From VAZQ01 sp963827585 (GTDB lineage: Bacteria; Pseudomonadota; Alphaproteobacteria; Rhizobiales; Xanthobacteraceae): a stretch of DNA of 64,000 nucleotides. The translations under genes were made by a program, and so were the position numbers. The notes beneath the pieces were generated by a model. The model saw only the letters and a list, made by a program, of their open reading frames with translations. It had not been told where the DNA came from and made no database searches. The stretch's first letter is position 1. Each line of letters starts with the position of its first letter. Shown piece after piece: positions 9,939 to 17,991 of the stretch. The stretch is taken from the NCBI GenBank assembly GCA_963827585.1, contig CAWHCK010000002.1, positions 62,001 to 126,000 on the forward strand, given 5' to 3'.

Positions 9939-12503
9939 TCACAGCGAGCGCTGCACGGTCTCCACTCGGTAGCATTCGATGACGTCGCCGACCTTCATGT
10001 CCTGATAGTTCTCGAATGCCATGCCGCATTCCTGGCCGGCGAGCACTTCGCGCGCATCGTCCTTGAAGCGCTTGAGCTGGGAGAGCTTGCCCTCGTGCAC
10101 GACTACGCTGTCGCGGATCAGACGCACATTGGCACCGCGCTCGACCACGCCGTCGGTGACCCGACAGCCCGCCACGTTGCCGACCTTGGAGACCTTGAAA
10201 ATTTCCAGGATGAGCGCGTTGCCCAGCGTGGTCTCGCGCACCGTCGGGGCAAGCAAGCCCGACATCGCCTTCTTCACGTCGTCCACGAGATCGTAGATGA
10301 TGTTGTAGTAGCGGATCTCGATGCCGGCGCGCTCGGCCGCTTCGCGGGCCTCCTTATGGGCGCGCACGTTGAAACCGATGATCGGCACGCCGGAAGCTTC
10401 CGCCAGCGTCACGTCGGATTCGGTGATGCCGCCCACGCCGGAGTGGATGACCCGCGCCCCGACTTCCTCGGTGGCGAGCTTTTCGATGGCCCCGATGATC
10501 GCTTCGAGCGAGCCCTGTACATCGGCTTTGATGATCAGCGCCAAGTCCTTCCGGCCGGAAGCTTTGAGCTGGCTCATCATCTGCTCGAGCGAGCCGCGCA
10601 TGCCGGTCGCGCGCGCGGCCATCTTGTCGCGCTTCTGCCGCGCGCGATAATCGGTTACTTCGCGGGCGCGCCCCTCCGACTGCACCACCGCCAACCGGTC
10701 GCCGGCCTCGGGCGTGCCGTTGAAGCCGAGAACTTCGACCGGGGTCGAGGGCCCGGCGGTCTCGACCGGCACGCCGGTGTCCGACACCAGCGCACGCACG
10801 CGCCCCCAATCGGCCCCGGCCACGATCAGGTCGCCGACATGCAGCGTGCCGCGCTGCACCAGCACGGTCGCGACCGGACCGCGGCCGCGGTCGAGCTTGG
10901 CTTCGATCACGGTGCCTTCGGCGGCACGGTCGGGGTTGGCCCTGAGATCGAGAATTTCCGACTGCAGGCCGATGGTTTCCAACAGCCGGTCGATGTTGAT
11001 CTTCTTGGTCGCGGACACCTCGACATCGAGCACCTCGCCGCCGAGCGTCTCGACCTGAACCTCGTGCTGCAGCAGCTCGGTGCGTACCCGCTCCGGCTTG
11101 GCGTCCGGTCGGTCGATCTTGTTGATCGCGACGATGATCGGCACCTTCGCAGCCCTGGCGTGGTGAATCGCTTCGACCGTCTGCGGCATGACGCCGTCGT
11201 CGGCGGCGACCACGAGCACGACGATGTCGGTCACCTTGGCGCCGCGCGCGCGCATGGCGGTAAAGGCGGCGTGGCCCGGCGTGTCGATGAAGGTGATCCT
11301 GGCGCCCGAGGGCGCGGTCACCTGGTAGGCGCCGATATGCTGGGTGATGCCGCCGGCTTCGCCCGCCGCCACCTCGGTCGATCGGATGGCGTCGAGCAAC
11401 GAGGTCTTGCCGTGGTCGACGTGACCCATGACGGTCACGACCGCAGGACGCGGCACCAGCGAGGCGGGATCATCGGCGACGTCGAACAGGCCCTCCTCGA
11501 CGTCGGATTCGGCCACGCGCTTGACGGTGTGGCCCAATTCCTCGGCGAGCAGCTGGGCGGTATCGGCGTCGATCACGTCGTTGATCTGCGCCATGTGCCC
11601 CTGCTTCATCAGCAGCTTGATCACATCCACGCCACGCTCGGCCATGCGGTTGGCGAGCTCCTGGATGGTGATGGTCTCCGGAATCGTGACTTCGCGCACC
11701 AACTTCTCTTTCGGCTCGTCGGCGGCGTGACCCTTCAGCCGCTGGACGCGGCGACGGAACGCCGCGACCGATCGCTCGCGCTCCTCGTCGGCACTGAGCG
11801 CGGTCACCACTGTGAGCCGCCCGCGGCTTTTCTGCGCGCCGCTGCGCGGCGGCTTGGGCGCCGGCGCCGGCCGCGCCGTGCCGGGACCGCGGCGGGTGCG
11901 CGGGGCCTCTTCCTCGTCGGGCTCGAGCGCGGGCCGTGCGGCCGCTGGCCTCGCCGCCGTGGCGGCGTCCTCGCCGAAACGTTTCTTCGCCTCCTGCTCC
12001 GCCTTGAGCTTGGTTTCGAGATCGTGCTTGCGGCGCTTTTCCTCATCGACCTTGCGCGCTTCGGCGGCATCGCGCTCGCTCCGCTCTGCGCTCTCGCGCG
12101 TCTTTCGCAGGGCCGCTTCTTCCTCGGCAATCTTGCGCTCTTCGGCTTCGCGCAGCCGGGCGTCGCCGAGAGCGCGCGCGCGGGCGGTGCGCTCTTCCTC
12201 GGTGAGGGTGCGCAGCACCACGCCCGAGGGCTTCGGCGCGGGCGCCGCCGGGGCAGGAGCCGGGGTCGGTGCCGGCGCGGCCGCCCTGCCGGTGATGGGA
12301 CGCAGCGGCGCAACGGCCGTGTCGGCCTTTACCCGGGTCGGCGTGCGGCTTTTCACCTTTTCCACGACGACCGCCTTGGTGCGGCCGTGGCTGAAACTCT
12401 GGCGCACTACGCCCTGTTCGACGCCGCGCCCTTTCAGGCTCAACGTCTTGGTCGGAGCGACGCTCAGCTTCTTTTCGCCAGTCTTTTCCGTCGTTTCAGC
12501 CAT
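9939..12503 (-). CDS. infB: Translation initiation factor IF-2
   Basis: This 854-residue GTPase brings initiator fMet-tRNA to the ribosome and promotes subunit joining. A Pro/Ala-rich region (about 60-100) and a charged coiled coil (about 100-180) precede the IF2-N-like domain (about 270-325). The G domain has GHVDHGKT at 360-367, DTPGHAAF and NKIDRPDA. Domains II-IV follow, with the conserved EIRYYNIIYDLVDDVK near the C-terminus. It sits between ylxR and rbfA in the usual nusA operon order. Confidence 0.97.
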   Translation of the reverse strand: MAETTEKTGEKKLSVAPTKTLSLKGRGVEQGVVRQSFSHGRTKAVVVEKVKSRTPTRVKADTAVAPLRPITGRAAAPAPTPAPAPAAPAPKPSGVVLRTLTEEERTARARALGDARLREAEERKIAEEEAALRKTRESAERSERDAAEARKVDEEKRRKHDLETKLKAEQEAKKRFGEDAATAARPAAARPALEPDEEEAPRTRRGPGTARPAPAPKPPRSGAQKSRGRLTVVTALSADEERERSVAAFRRRVQRLKGHAADEPKEKLVREVTIPETITIQELANRMAERGVDVIKLLMKQGHMAQINDVIDADTAQLLAEELGHTVKRVAESDVEEGLFDVADDPASLVPRPAVVTVMGHVDHGKTSLLDAIRSTEVAAGEAGGITQHIGAYQVTAPSGARITFIDTPGHAAFTAMRARGAKVTDIVVLVVAADDGVMPQTVEAIHHARAAKVPIIVAINKIDRPDAKPERVRTELLQHEVQVETLGGEVLDVEVSATKKINIDRLLETIGLQSEILDLRANPDRAAEGTVIEAKLDRGRGPVATVLVQRGTLHVGDLIVAGADWGRVRALVSDTGVPVETAGPSTPVEVLGFNGTPEAGDRLAVVQSEGRAREVTDYRARQKRDKMAARATGMRGSLEQMMSQLKASGRKDLALIIKADVQGSLEAIIGAIEKLATEEVGARVIHSGVGGITESDVTLAEASGVPIIGFNVRAHKEAREAAERAGIEIRYYNIIYDLVDDVKKAMSGLLAPTVRETTLGNALILEIFKVSKVGNVAGCRVTDGVVERGANVRLIRDSVVVHEGKLSQLKRFKDDAREVLAGQECGMAFENYQDMKVGDVIECYRVETVQRSL

Positions 12504-12538
12504 TCCAATCCCAACTCCCGGGCTTTCGCCGTGTTCGG

Positions 12539-13249
12539 TTATCCGTCGCGTCGCACGCCGGCGCCAGCCGACTTGCGGGAGCCATGTTTGCGCATGCCGG
12601 GGGAACCCGGCACTGGGCCGGTCCGAAAACAGTCGAGGCGCGCGATGCGCGCCAGAAACGTCTCGCTTTCGGGCCCGGCAAGCAGGGCTGCATGTATCAC
12701 ATTTGACCGTCCCAATGCCAAACCCAATTGCGCCGAGGTGAACGCATCAGCGAGGGCAATGTCGGCGCCGTCCTCGCGGCGATGCAGCGCGGCCGCGAGC
12801 TTTCTCGTGCCGTCGGGGGCGGCCTCGGCCGCGTTGAGGAGCGCTGCGACGCGGGCGCGGGCAAGCGCCGCGTCGACATTGGCAAAGCCGATCGCGACCT
12901 TTCCCGCCTTGTGCGACACCGCGAGCGCATCGAGCGCGGCCTGCTCGAGCAGCCGCTCGGTCATCTCCACGAGATCGGAAGCAACGCGCACATCACGCTT
13001 AAAGGCGCGCGCGAACGCGTTGCGCGCGATCGCGCCGCGGAGCGCCTGCCGGCGCGCCGTGATCCAGATGCCCCGGCCGGGCAGCCGGCGCTTGAGGTCG
13101 GGCACGACCGCGCCGTCCGGCCCCACGACGAAGCGGATCATGTCGTCGACCGGCTTCACCTCGCCGGTGGCGACGCAAAACCGCTCCGTGCCGGGCGCGC
13201 TCCCGCGCGGCCCGACATCGCGTGCGTCATCGTGTGCTGGGTCCGGCAT
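12539..13249 (-). CDS. YlxR-type RNA-binding protein with L7Ae-like second domain
   Basis: The 236-residue protein joins an N-terminal DUF448/YlxR domain (about 20-95; TERFCVATGEVKPVDDMIRFV and GRGIWITARRQAL) to an L7Ae/L30e-like fold (about 100-195; LDALAVSHKAGKVAIGF). This two-domain form between nusA and infB is typical of alphaproteobacteria. YlxR proteins bind structured RNA; a role with RNase P is reported in Firmicutes, and the function here is not established. A basic tail closes the protein. Confidence 0.9.
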   Translation of the reverse strand: MPDPAHDDARDVGPRGSAPGTERFCVATGEVKPVDDMIRFVVGPDGAVVPDLKRRLPGRGIWITARRQALRGAIARNAFARAFKRDVRVASDLVEMTERLLEQAALDALAVSHKAGKVAIGFANVDAALARARVAALLNAAEAAPDGTRKLAAALHRREDGADIALADAFTSAQLGLALGRSNVIHAALLAGPESETFLARIARLDCFRTGPVPGSPGMRKHGSRKSAGAGVRRDG

Positions 13250-13265
13250 TCGTCGCTCAATGTCC

Positions 13266-14870
13266 TCACGCCGGCGTCGCCGTAGCCTCGGCCGGCTCTT
13301 CGGGGGGCGGCTGCGCCAAATCTTCCTCCTTGACCCAGCCGGCCTTGACGCGGGCCTGCATGATCAGCGTTTCGGCGTCATCGCGCGATAGATCGAAGCC
13401 GTCGAGGATGCCGGGATAGCGTGTCGTCTCGCCGTCCTTGCGTTCGCTCCAGCCGAACAGGTCGTCGGTGGCGCAACCCGCCAGATCTTCGACCGTCTTG
13501 ATGCCGTTCTCGCCCAGCTGCACCAGCATTGCAGAGCTGACGCCGGGGACTTCCGCGAGCGCGTCTTCGACGCCGAGTTCCTTGCGCTTGGCATCGAGCT
13601 CGGCCTCCTGTCGGCCGAGATAATCGCGCGCGCGCGCCTGCAATTCGCGGGCGGTGTCCTCGTCGAAGCCTTCGATCCCGGCGACCTCCTTTTCGTCCAC
13701 CACGGCAAGCTCTTCGACCGAATTGAAGCCTTCCGACGCGAGCAGCTGGCCGACCATCTCGTCGACGTTGAGCGCCTCGATGAAGAGCTTGGTACGCTTC
13801 TCGAATTCTGCCTGCCGGTGTTCCGACTCCTCCTGCTCGGTGACGATGTCGATGTCCCAGCCGGTGAGCTGCGACGCGAGCCGCACGTTCTGCCCGCGCC
13901 GGCCGATGGCGAGCGAGAGCTGCTGGTCGGGCACGACCACTTCCATGCGCTGGCGGTCCTCGTCGAGCACGACCTTGGCGACCTCGGCGGGCGCGAGCGC
14001 ATTGACCACGAAGTTGGCGGGGTCCGCGGTCCATGGAATGATATCGATCTTCTCGCCTTGCAGCTCGTTGACCACCGCTTGCACGCGGGAGCCGCGCATG
14101 CCGACGCAGGCGCCGACCGGGTCGACCGAGGAATCCCGCGAGATCACCGCGATTTTCGCGCGTGAGCCCGGATCCCGCGCCACCGCCTTCACCTCGACGA
14201 TGCCGTCATAGATTTCCGGCACTTCCTGCGCGAACAGCTTGGACATGAATTGCGGATGGGTGCGCGAAAGAAAAATCTGCGGTCCGCGCGGCTCCCGGCG
14301 CACGTCGTAGATGAACGCGCGGATGCGGTCGCCGTTGCGGAACGTTTCTCGCGGTAGCATTTCGTCGCGGCGTACGATCGCCTCGCCGCGGCCGAGATCG
14401 ACCACGACGTTGCCGTACTCGACCCGCTTGACGATGCCGTTGACGATGTCGCCGATGCGGTCCTTGTATTCCTGATACTGGCGGTCGCGCTCGGCCTCAC
14501 GCACCTTCTGCACGATCACCTGTTTCGCCGACTGGGCGGCGATGCGGCCATATTCGAGCGGCGGCAAAGCCTCGGCGATATAGTCTCCGACCTGGGCGGC
14601 GGGGTTGCGCTTTTTCGCGTCCTCGAGCGCGATCTGCGTCGAGTCGTTTTCGATCTGATCCATCACCAGCAGCAGGCGCGACAGTCGCATCTCGCCGGTC
14701 TTCGGATTGATTTCGGCGCGGACTTCCGTCTCGCTGCCGTAGCGCGAGCGCGCCGCCTTCTGGATCGCATCCTCCATGGCGGCGATGACGATGCCGCGGT
14801 CGATTGCTTTCTCGCGCGCGACCGCGTCGGCAATCTGCAATAGTTCGAGCCGGTTGGCGCTGACGGCCAT
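13266..14870 (-). CDS. nusA: Transcription termination/antitermination factor NusA
   Basis: The 534-residue protein binds RNA polymerase and nascent RNA. It has an N-terminal RNAP-binding domain (about 1-130), an S1 domain (about 135-200; GIVKRVEYGNVVVDLGRGEA), two KH domains (about 205-345; GACVGMRGSRVQAVVNELQG and LSLAIGRRGQNVRLAS) and C-terminal helix-hairpin-helix repeats (about 360-510). It starts 3 bases after the rimP stop. Confidence 0.97.
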   Translation of the reverse strand: MAVSANRLELLQIADAVAREKAIDRGIVIAAMEDAIQKAARSRYGSETEVRAEINPKTGEMRLSRLLLVMDQIENDSTQIALEDAKKRNPAAQVGDYIAEALPPLEYGRIAAQSAKQVIVQKVREAERDRQYQEYKDRIGDIVNGIVKRVEYGNVVVDLGRGEAIVRRDEMLPRETFRNGDRIRAFIYDVRREPRGPQIFLSRTHPQFMSKLFAQEVPEIYDGIVEVKAVARDPGSRAKIAVISRDSSVDPVGACVGMRGSRVQAVVNELQGEKIDIIPWTADPANFVVNALAPAEVAKVVLDEDRQRMEVVVPDQQLSLAIGRRGQNVRLASQLTGWDIDIVTEQEESEHRQAEFEKRTKLFIEALNVDEMVGQLLASEGFNSVEELAVVDEKEVAGIEGFDEDTARELQARARDYLGRQEAELDAKRKELGVEDALAEVPGVSSAMLVQLGENGIKTVEDLAGCATDDLFGWSERKDGETTRYPGILDGFDLSRDDAETLIMQARVKAGWVKEEDLAQPPPEEPAEATATPA

Positions 14871-14873
14871 CGG

Positions 14874-15575
14874 TCACTCTCCTTCGTTCTGGGCGGCATC
14901 CGCCCCGTTCTTGCTTTCTCGATCGGACGACGGACGACGGCCTCTCCGTCCTGCGTCCTCCGTCGTCTGTCCTCCGTCGTCCGCATCCTGCTGTTGCCGT
15001 GCCTCGCGTTCTGCCGCCTTGCCGCGCCTGAGCGATTCGGCAATCAGCGCCTCGGTGAGGACGAGCTTGGCCTCAGCCATCTCTTCGATCGGCAGCAGCA
15101 CCTCGGCTGCTTCGCCGGGCGCGGCATCGTCGCGGCGAATGTGGGCGGCCTCGCCGGCGACGCCGAGCAGCAGGCCCCGGAACCGGCGGCGCCCATCGAT
15201 CGCGACCGCCATCTCGACCTTGAGCTGGTGGCCGGCAAAACGCTCGAAATCGGAGCGCCGCACCAGCGGGCGATCCATGCCGGGCGAAGACACTTCGAGT
15301 CGATAGGCGCGCTCGATCGGATCGGCCACGTCGAGCACCGGTGAGAGTGCGCGCGACACCGCCTCGCAGTCATCGACGGTCATCGTCCCGTCCGGTCGTT
15401 CGGCCATGACCTGCACGGTGCAGCCGTCGAGCCCCGAAATCTTCACCCGCACGAGCCGGTACCCGATGCCCGCGAGGACCGGTTCGACGACGGCCGCCAC
15501 GCGCGCCGCGATGCCCTGCTCGACGATGAGGCGCGGCTCCGCATGCGCCTGAGAGATCTCGATGGCTTGCGTCAT
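14874..15575 (-). CDS. rimP: Ribosome maturation factor RimP with repeat-derived C-terminal tail
   Basis: RimP assists 30S assembly. The two-domain core fills residues 1 to about 185 (EQGIAARVAAVVEPVLAGIGY, RLEVSSPGMDRPL and a C-terminal Sm-like barrel). The last 45 residues are not part of the family core. They are charged and low in complexity (ADDGGQTTEDAGRRGRRP) and are encoded by a GGACGACGG inverted repeat. It is the first gene of the operon and is preceded by an attenuator-like leader. Confidence 0.94.
   Translation of the reverse strand: MTQAIEISQAHAEPRLIVEQGIAARVAAVVEPVLAGIGYRLVRVKISGLDGCTVQVMAERPDGTMTVDDCEAVSRALSPVLDVADPIERAYRLEVSSPGMDRPLVRRSDFERFAGHQLKVEMAVAIDGRRRFRGLLLGVAGEAAHIRRDDAAPGEAAEVLLPIEEMAEAKLVLTEALIAESLRRGKAAEREARQQQDADDGGQTTEDAGRRGRRPSSDRESKNGADAAQNEGE
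14921..14984. repeat. GGACGACGG inverted-repeat element inside rimP
   Basis: Copies of GGACGACGG lie at 14924-14940 and their reverse complement CCGTCGTCC recurs through 14960-14983, so the segment can fold on itself. Its first 16 bases are identical to those of the element at 17003. It encodes the low-complexity tail of RimP. Confidence 0.75.
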
Positions 15576-15610
15576 ACGCTCGCTCGGATTGCAACTTCTA
15601 GTTTAAAGTC

Positions 15611-15649
15611 GCCCCGGTTCGACTGGACTCCTCGGACCAGGTCCGGGGC
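15611..15649 (-). other. Hairpin between the attenuator and rimP
   Basis: GCCCCGG at 15611-15617 pairs with CCGGGGC at 15643-15649, with an inner CTGG/CCAG stem (15623-15626 and 15637-15640). It sits between the terminator and the rimP ribosome site. It may be an antiterminator partner or RNA-processing structure, or another intergenic repeat, since a CTAG lies at 15598. Confidence 0.45.
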
Positions 15650-15659
15650 CGATTTCGGT

Positions 15660-15694
15660 AACAAAAAAGAGCGGGCCCCGGGGGAACCCACTCT
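15660..15694 (-). terminator. Intrinsic terminator in the rimP leader (attenuator)
   Basis: On the minus strand an 8-bp stem (15687-15694 with 15668-15675, one G:U pair) encloses a GC-rich loop and is followed directly by six U residues. It lies about 85 bases upstream of rimP and about 60 bases past the likely transcription start. A terminator inside an operon leader implies conditional read-through. As I recall, a rimP-leader attenuator family has been described in bacteria by genome comparison; this element fits that description. Confidence 0.75.
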
Positions 15695-15701
15695 CAAAAG
15701 C

Positions 15702-15722
15702 CGACCGGATCACATCCGACCG
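15702..15722 (-). other. 5' hairpin of the rimP leader
   Basis: Nine pairs (two of them G:U on the minus-strand RNA) close a 3-base loop between 15702-15710 and 15714-15722. It precedes the terminator hairpin and could be the sensing or competing stem of an attenuator. Confidence 0.5.
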
Positions 15723-15752
15723 TTATGAGATATCCAAGAATTGGACGTCGGA

Positions 15753-15780
15753 AATATAGCGATTTGCCCGGTCGGCGCAA
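15753..15780 (-). promoter_or_regulatory. Candidate promoter of the rimP-nusA-infB operon
   Basis: On the minus strand TTGCGC (15775-15780) is separated by 16 bases from TATATT (15753-15758). Transcription would begin near 15745 and read first through the leader hairpin and terminator. Confidence 0.55.
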
Positions 15781-15915
15781 GGCCCCGCGGGTGCCCCGCG
15801 GGTGCCCGCTAACCGGCAATTAACTAACCCTTCTTTCAGATTCCTCTCTTAGCGTGTCCACCAGTTCGCGCCGCGTCGTCACGAGTTTTCCGGCGTCGCC
15901 TGTTGGGACTCGAGA

Positions 15916-17052
15916 ATGCCCGCACACGCCTCGCTCATTCCGGAACTTGAAGAGGTGGTCCAGCGCGGCTCGCCCGAGCGCCGGGCGAGGACAGTCAAGC
16001 GCATCACCGCGCTTTTCCTCGATGGGGCGCCTTGCTTCAACGACGAGCATATCGAACTGTTCGATCTGGTGCTCATCCGCTTGATCGTGGAGATCGGGAC
16101 CAGGGCGCGCACCGAACTGTCGCACCGCCTCGCGCCCTTGGGCAATGCGCCGGTCGAAGTGGTGCGGCGTCTCGCCTACGACGACGATATCGCGGTTGCG
16201 GGCCCGATCCTCAAACAGTCCTGGCGGCTGACCGAGAGCGACCTCATCGATGTCGCCGCGACCAGGGGTCAGGCACACCTGCTTGCAATTGCCGAAAGGG
16301 CCCGCATCGCGGAGCCGGTCACCGACGTGCTGATCCGTCGCGGCCAGCGCGAGGTCGCGCACCGAGTGGCGGAGAATCGGGGTGCGCGCCTCTCCGACGC
16401 GAGCTTTGTCGCCCTGGTCGGCCGGGCGGAAAGGGACGGCATGTTGGCCGAGAAGGTCGGGCTGCGGCCGGACATTCCGCGCCCGCTGTTCCGACATCTC
16501 CTGCTCAGGGCTACGGCCGTGGTGCAGCAGCGCCTGCTCGTATCCGCCAAATCCGAGACGCAATCCGAGATCCGGCGGGTGCTGGCCAAAGTCTCGAGCG
16601 AGATCGGCGCGCCGGCCGCTCCGGCCGCGCCGCGCGACTACTCGGCAGCGCGGCGCACGATCGAGGCGATGCGTCGCGCGGACAAGCTCAACGAAGCGAG
16701 CCTGCGCGCCTTCGCCGCGACGGGACACTGTGAGGAAACCATCGCAGCCCTGGCCTCGCTGTGCACGGTGCCAATCGAGGTCGTGGATCGGTTGATGGGT
16801 GCCGAGCGATCCGATCCGGTCCTCATTTTGGGTAAGTCAGCTGGCTGGACCTGGCCCACCGTCAAGGCAATCATCATGGTGCGGCCGGACCGACAAGGAA
16901 TGTCCAGCCAGACATCAAGCCAGGAGCTCGAGACGGCGCAGGCCAATTTCGATCGCCTGTCGCCGATCACCGCCCAGCGCGTGCTGCGGTTCTGGCAGGT
17001 CCGATCGGACGACGGACGGCACACGACGGACGACGGAGCAGCGAAGACCTGA
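15916..17052 (+). CDS. DUF2336 domain protein
   Basis: The 378-residue, mostly alpha-helical protein matches the DUF2336 family found mainly in alphaproteobacteria (ELSHRLAPLGNAPVEVVRRLAYDDDIAVAGPIL and later helical pairs suggest HEAT-like repeats). No catalytic motif, signal peptide or membrane segment is visible. The last 15 or so residues (RSDDGRHTTDDGAAKT) come from a GGACGACGG repeat, so the true conserved protein probably ends near residue 362. Function is unknown. It is convergent with trmB. Confidence 0.85.
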   Translation: MPAHASLIPELEEVVQRGSPERRARTVKRITALFLDGAPCFNDEHIELFDLVLIRLIVEIGTRARTELSHRLAPLGNAPVEVVRRLAYDDDIAVAGPILKQSWRLTESDLIDVAATRGQAHLLAIAERARIAEPVTDVLIRRGQREVAHRVAENRGARLSDASFVALVGRAERDGMLAEKVGLRPDIPRPLFRHLLLRATAVVQQRLLVSAKSETQSEIRRVLAKVSSEIGAPAAPAAPRDYSAARRTIEAMRRADKLNEASLRAFAATGHCEETIAALASLCTVPIEVVDRLMGAERSDPVLILGKSAGWTWPTVKAIIMVRPDRQGMSSQTSSQELETAQANFDRLSPITAQRVLRFWQVRSDDGRHTTDDGAAKT

Positions 17053-17116
17053 CCTAATGAGACGTCCTGCTTTCCGTCATCCGCGTCTCCTGGTCCGTCG
17101 TCCGTCGTCCGTCCTT
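17003..17116. repeat. GGACGACGG inverted-repeat element between convergent genes
   Basis: The left arm (17003-17036) carries repeated GACGGACGACGGA. The right arm (17091-17114) is its reverse complement TCCGTCGTCCGTCGTCCGTCC. The arms code for the C-terminal tails of both the DUF2336 protein and TrmB, and the pair could act as a bidirectional terminator. Confidence 0.75.
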
Positions 17117-17808
17117 CGGAAAGTCAGATAGCACGGTACGCGGCCCTCGCGTTTCGCCTTGGCCTCGTAGCGCGTTCCGGAAAAGCCTGGCCACGCCTGC
17201 CGCCAGTCGTCGGCGCGCTCCGCGGTCCATTCGAAGTCCGGCGATCGGATCACGTGCTTGAGCGTCCACGCCGCATAATCGGGGATGTCGGTTGCGAAGC
17301 GGAACTCGCCGCCCGGCAGCAGGATGCGGGCCATGGCGGCGATGCTCTCGTCCTGGACGAAGCGTCGCTTCCAATGCCGTCGTTTCGGCCAGGGGTCGGG
17401 ATAGATCAGGTCGACACCCATGAGCGAGGCGGGCGGCAGCCAGGCGGCGACCTCCGTCGCGTCGCCATGATGGAGCCGAACGTTCGAGATATCCCTTGCC
17501 GCGATGGCGGCGAGCGCCTTGGCCATGCCGTTGACGAACGGCTCGACGCCGATGAAGCCGGTGCGCGGATGCCGCTCGGCTTGCGCGATCATGTGCTCGC
17601 CGCCGCCGAAGCCGATCTCGAGCCGAATGCCGTCGACCGGGCAGCGAAACATGAGCGTGAGGTCGGACGGCACCGGCGCGGCAAGATCGACGGCGAGCCG
17701 CGGCAACAGCGTGTCAAACAGCTCCGCTTGGCGCGGCCGCAGCGCGTGACCCTTGCGGCGCCCAAAAAAGGCGCGCGGGCGAGCGTTGCTTCGGTCGGAC
17801 ATGGACAT
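17077..17808 (-). CDS. trmB: tRNA (guanine-N7)-methyltransferase TrmB
   Basis: The 243-residue SAM-dependent enzyme methylates G46 in the tRNA variable loop. The SAM site is IRLEIGFGGGEHMIAQA (about 62-78), and DLIYPDPWPKRRHWKRRFV (about 135-153) carries the family substrate loop. I chose the ATG at 17808; an ATG at 17802 and a TTG at 17820 are alternatives. The C-terminal TDDGRRTRRRG is repeat-derived. The gene sits after metK, which makes its cofactor. Confidence 0.94.
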   Translation of the reverse strand: MSMSDRSNARPRAFFGRRKGHALRPRQAELFDTLLPRLAVDLAAPVPSDLTLMFRCPVDGIRLEIGFGGGEHMIAQAERHPRTGFIGVEPFVNGMAKALAAIAARDISNVRLHHGDATEVAAWLPPASLMGVDLIYPDPWPKRRHWKRRFVQDESIAAMARILLPGGEFRFATDIPDYAAWTLKHVIRSPDFEWTAERADDWRQAWPGFSGTRYEAKAKREGRVPCYLTFRRTDDGRRTRRRG

Positions 17809-17832
17809 GACGGTTCTCAACCGCCGTCATGT
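17805..17832 (-). promoter_or_regulatory. Hairpin overlapping the trmB start codon
   Basis: ACATGACGG at the upstream side pairs with CCGTCATGT, which contains the trmB AUG. The stem is about 11 bp with a 3-base bulge and a GAG loop. Folding would hide the start codon. Whether it regulates translation is not shown. Confidence 0.4.
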
Positions 17833-17865
17833 TGAACGTCTCGCGCCGGCGCGTCGACCGGATTA

Positions 17866-17991
17866 GAGCATGATCCGGAAAAAGCCTGCCCCGGACTTGA
17901 TCCGGGGTGGGTACCGGTTTTCCGAAAAGATCACGCTCAAACAAAAAGCTAGAGGGTGATTGCGACTCAACCTAAAGCAATCACGCTCTAG
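17866..17991. repeat. Composite CTAG palindromic element supplying the metK stop codon
   Basis: The A-type palindrome (17866-17938) carries an extra inner hairpin CCCCGGACTTGATCCGGGG also present in the copy at 35377. It is followed by a B-type palindrome bounded by CTAG at 17949-17952 and 17988-17991. The last CTAG gives the TAG stop of metK on the minus strand. Confidence 0.85.

Larger units (their letters stand above)
15576..15915. other. Divergent control region between rimP and the DUF2336 gene
   Basis: These 340 bases hold no gene. On the minus strand they contain a promoter-like pair, a hairpin, an intrinsic terminator and a second large hairpin before rimP (separate entries). The part next to the DUF2336 gene (15781-15915) includes a duplicated CCCGCGGGTGC and an AT-rich stretch near 15820 that could hold its promoter. 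Confidence 0.6.

Noticed and set aside
9873..13391. Open frame of 1172 codons on the plus strand across infB, ylxR and nusA
   Set aside because: It is antisense to three clear genes and shows only His/Arg/Ala-rich sequence. High GC with few stop codons in the opposing frame explains it.
15601..15660. tRNA-like T-loop sequence (GGTTCGACTGG) upstream of rimP
   Set aside because: No cloverleaf can be formed; it is part of a simple hairpin.
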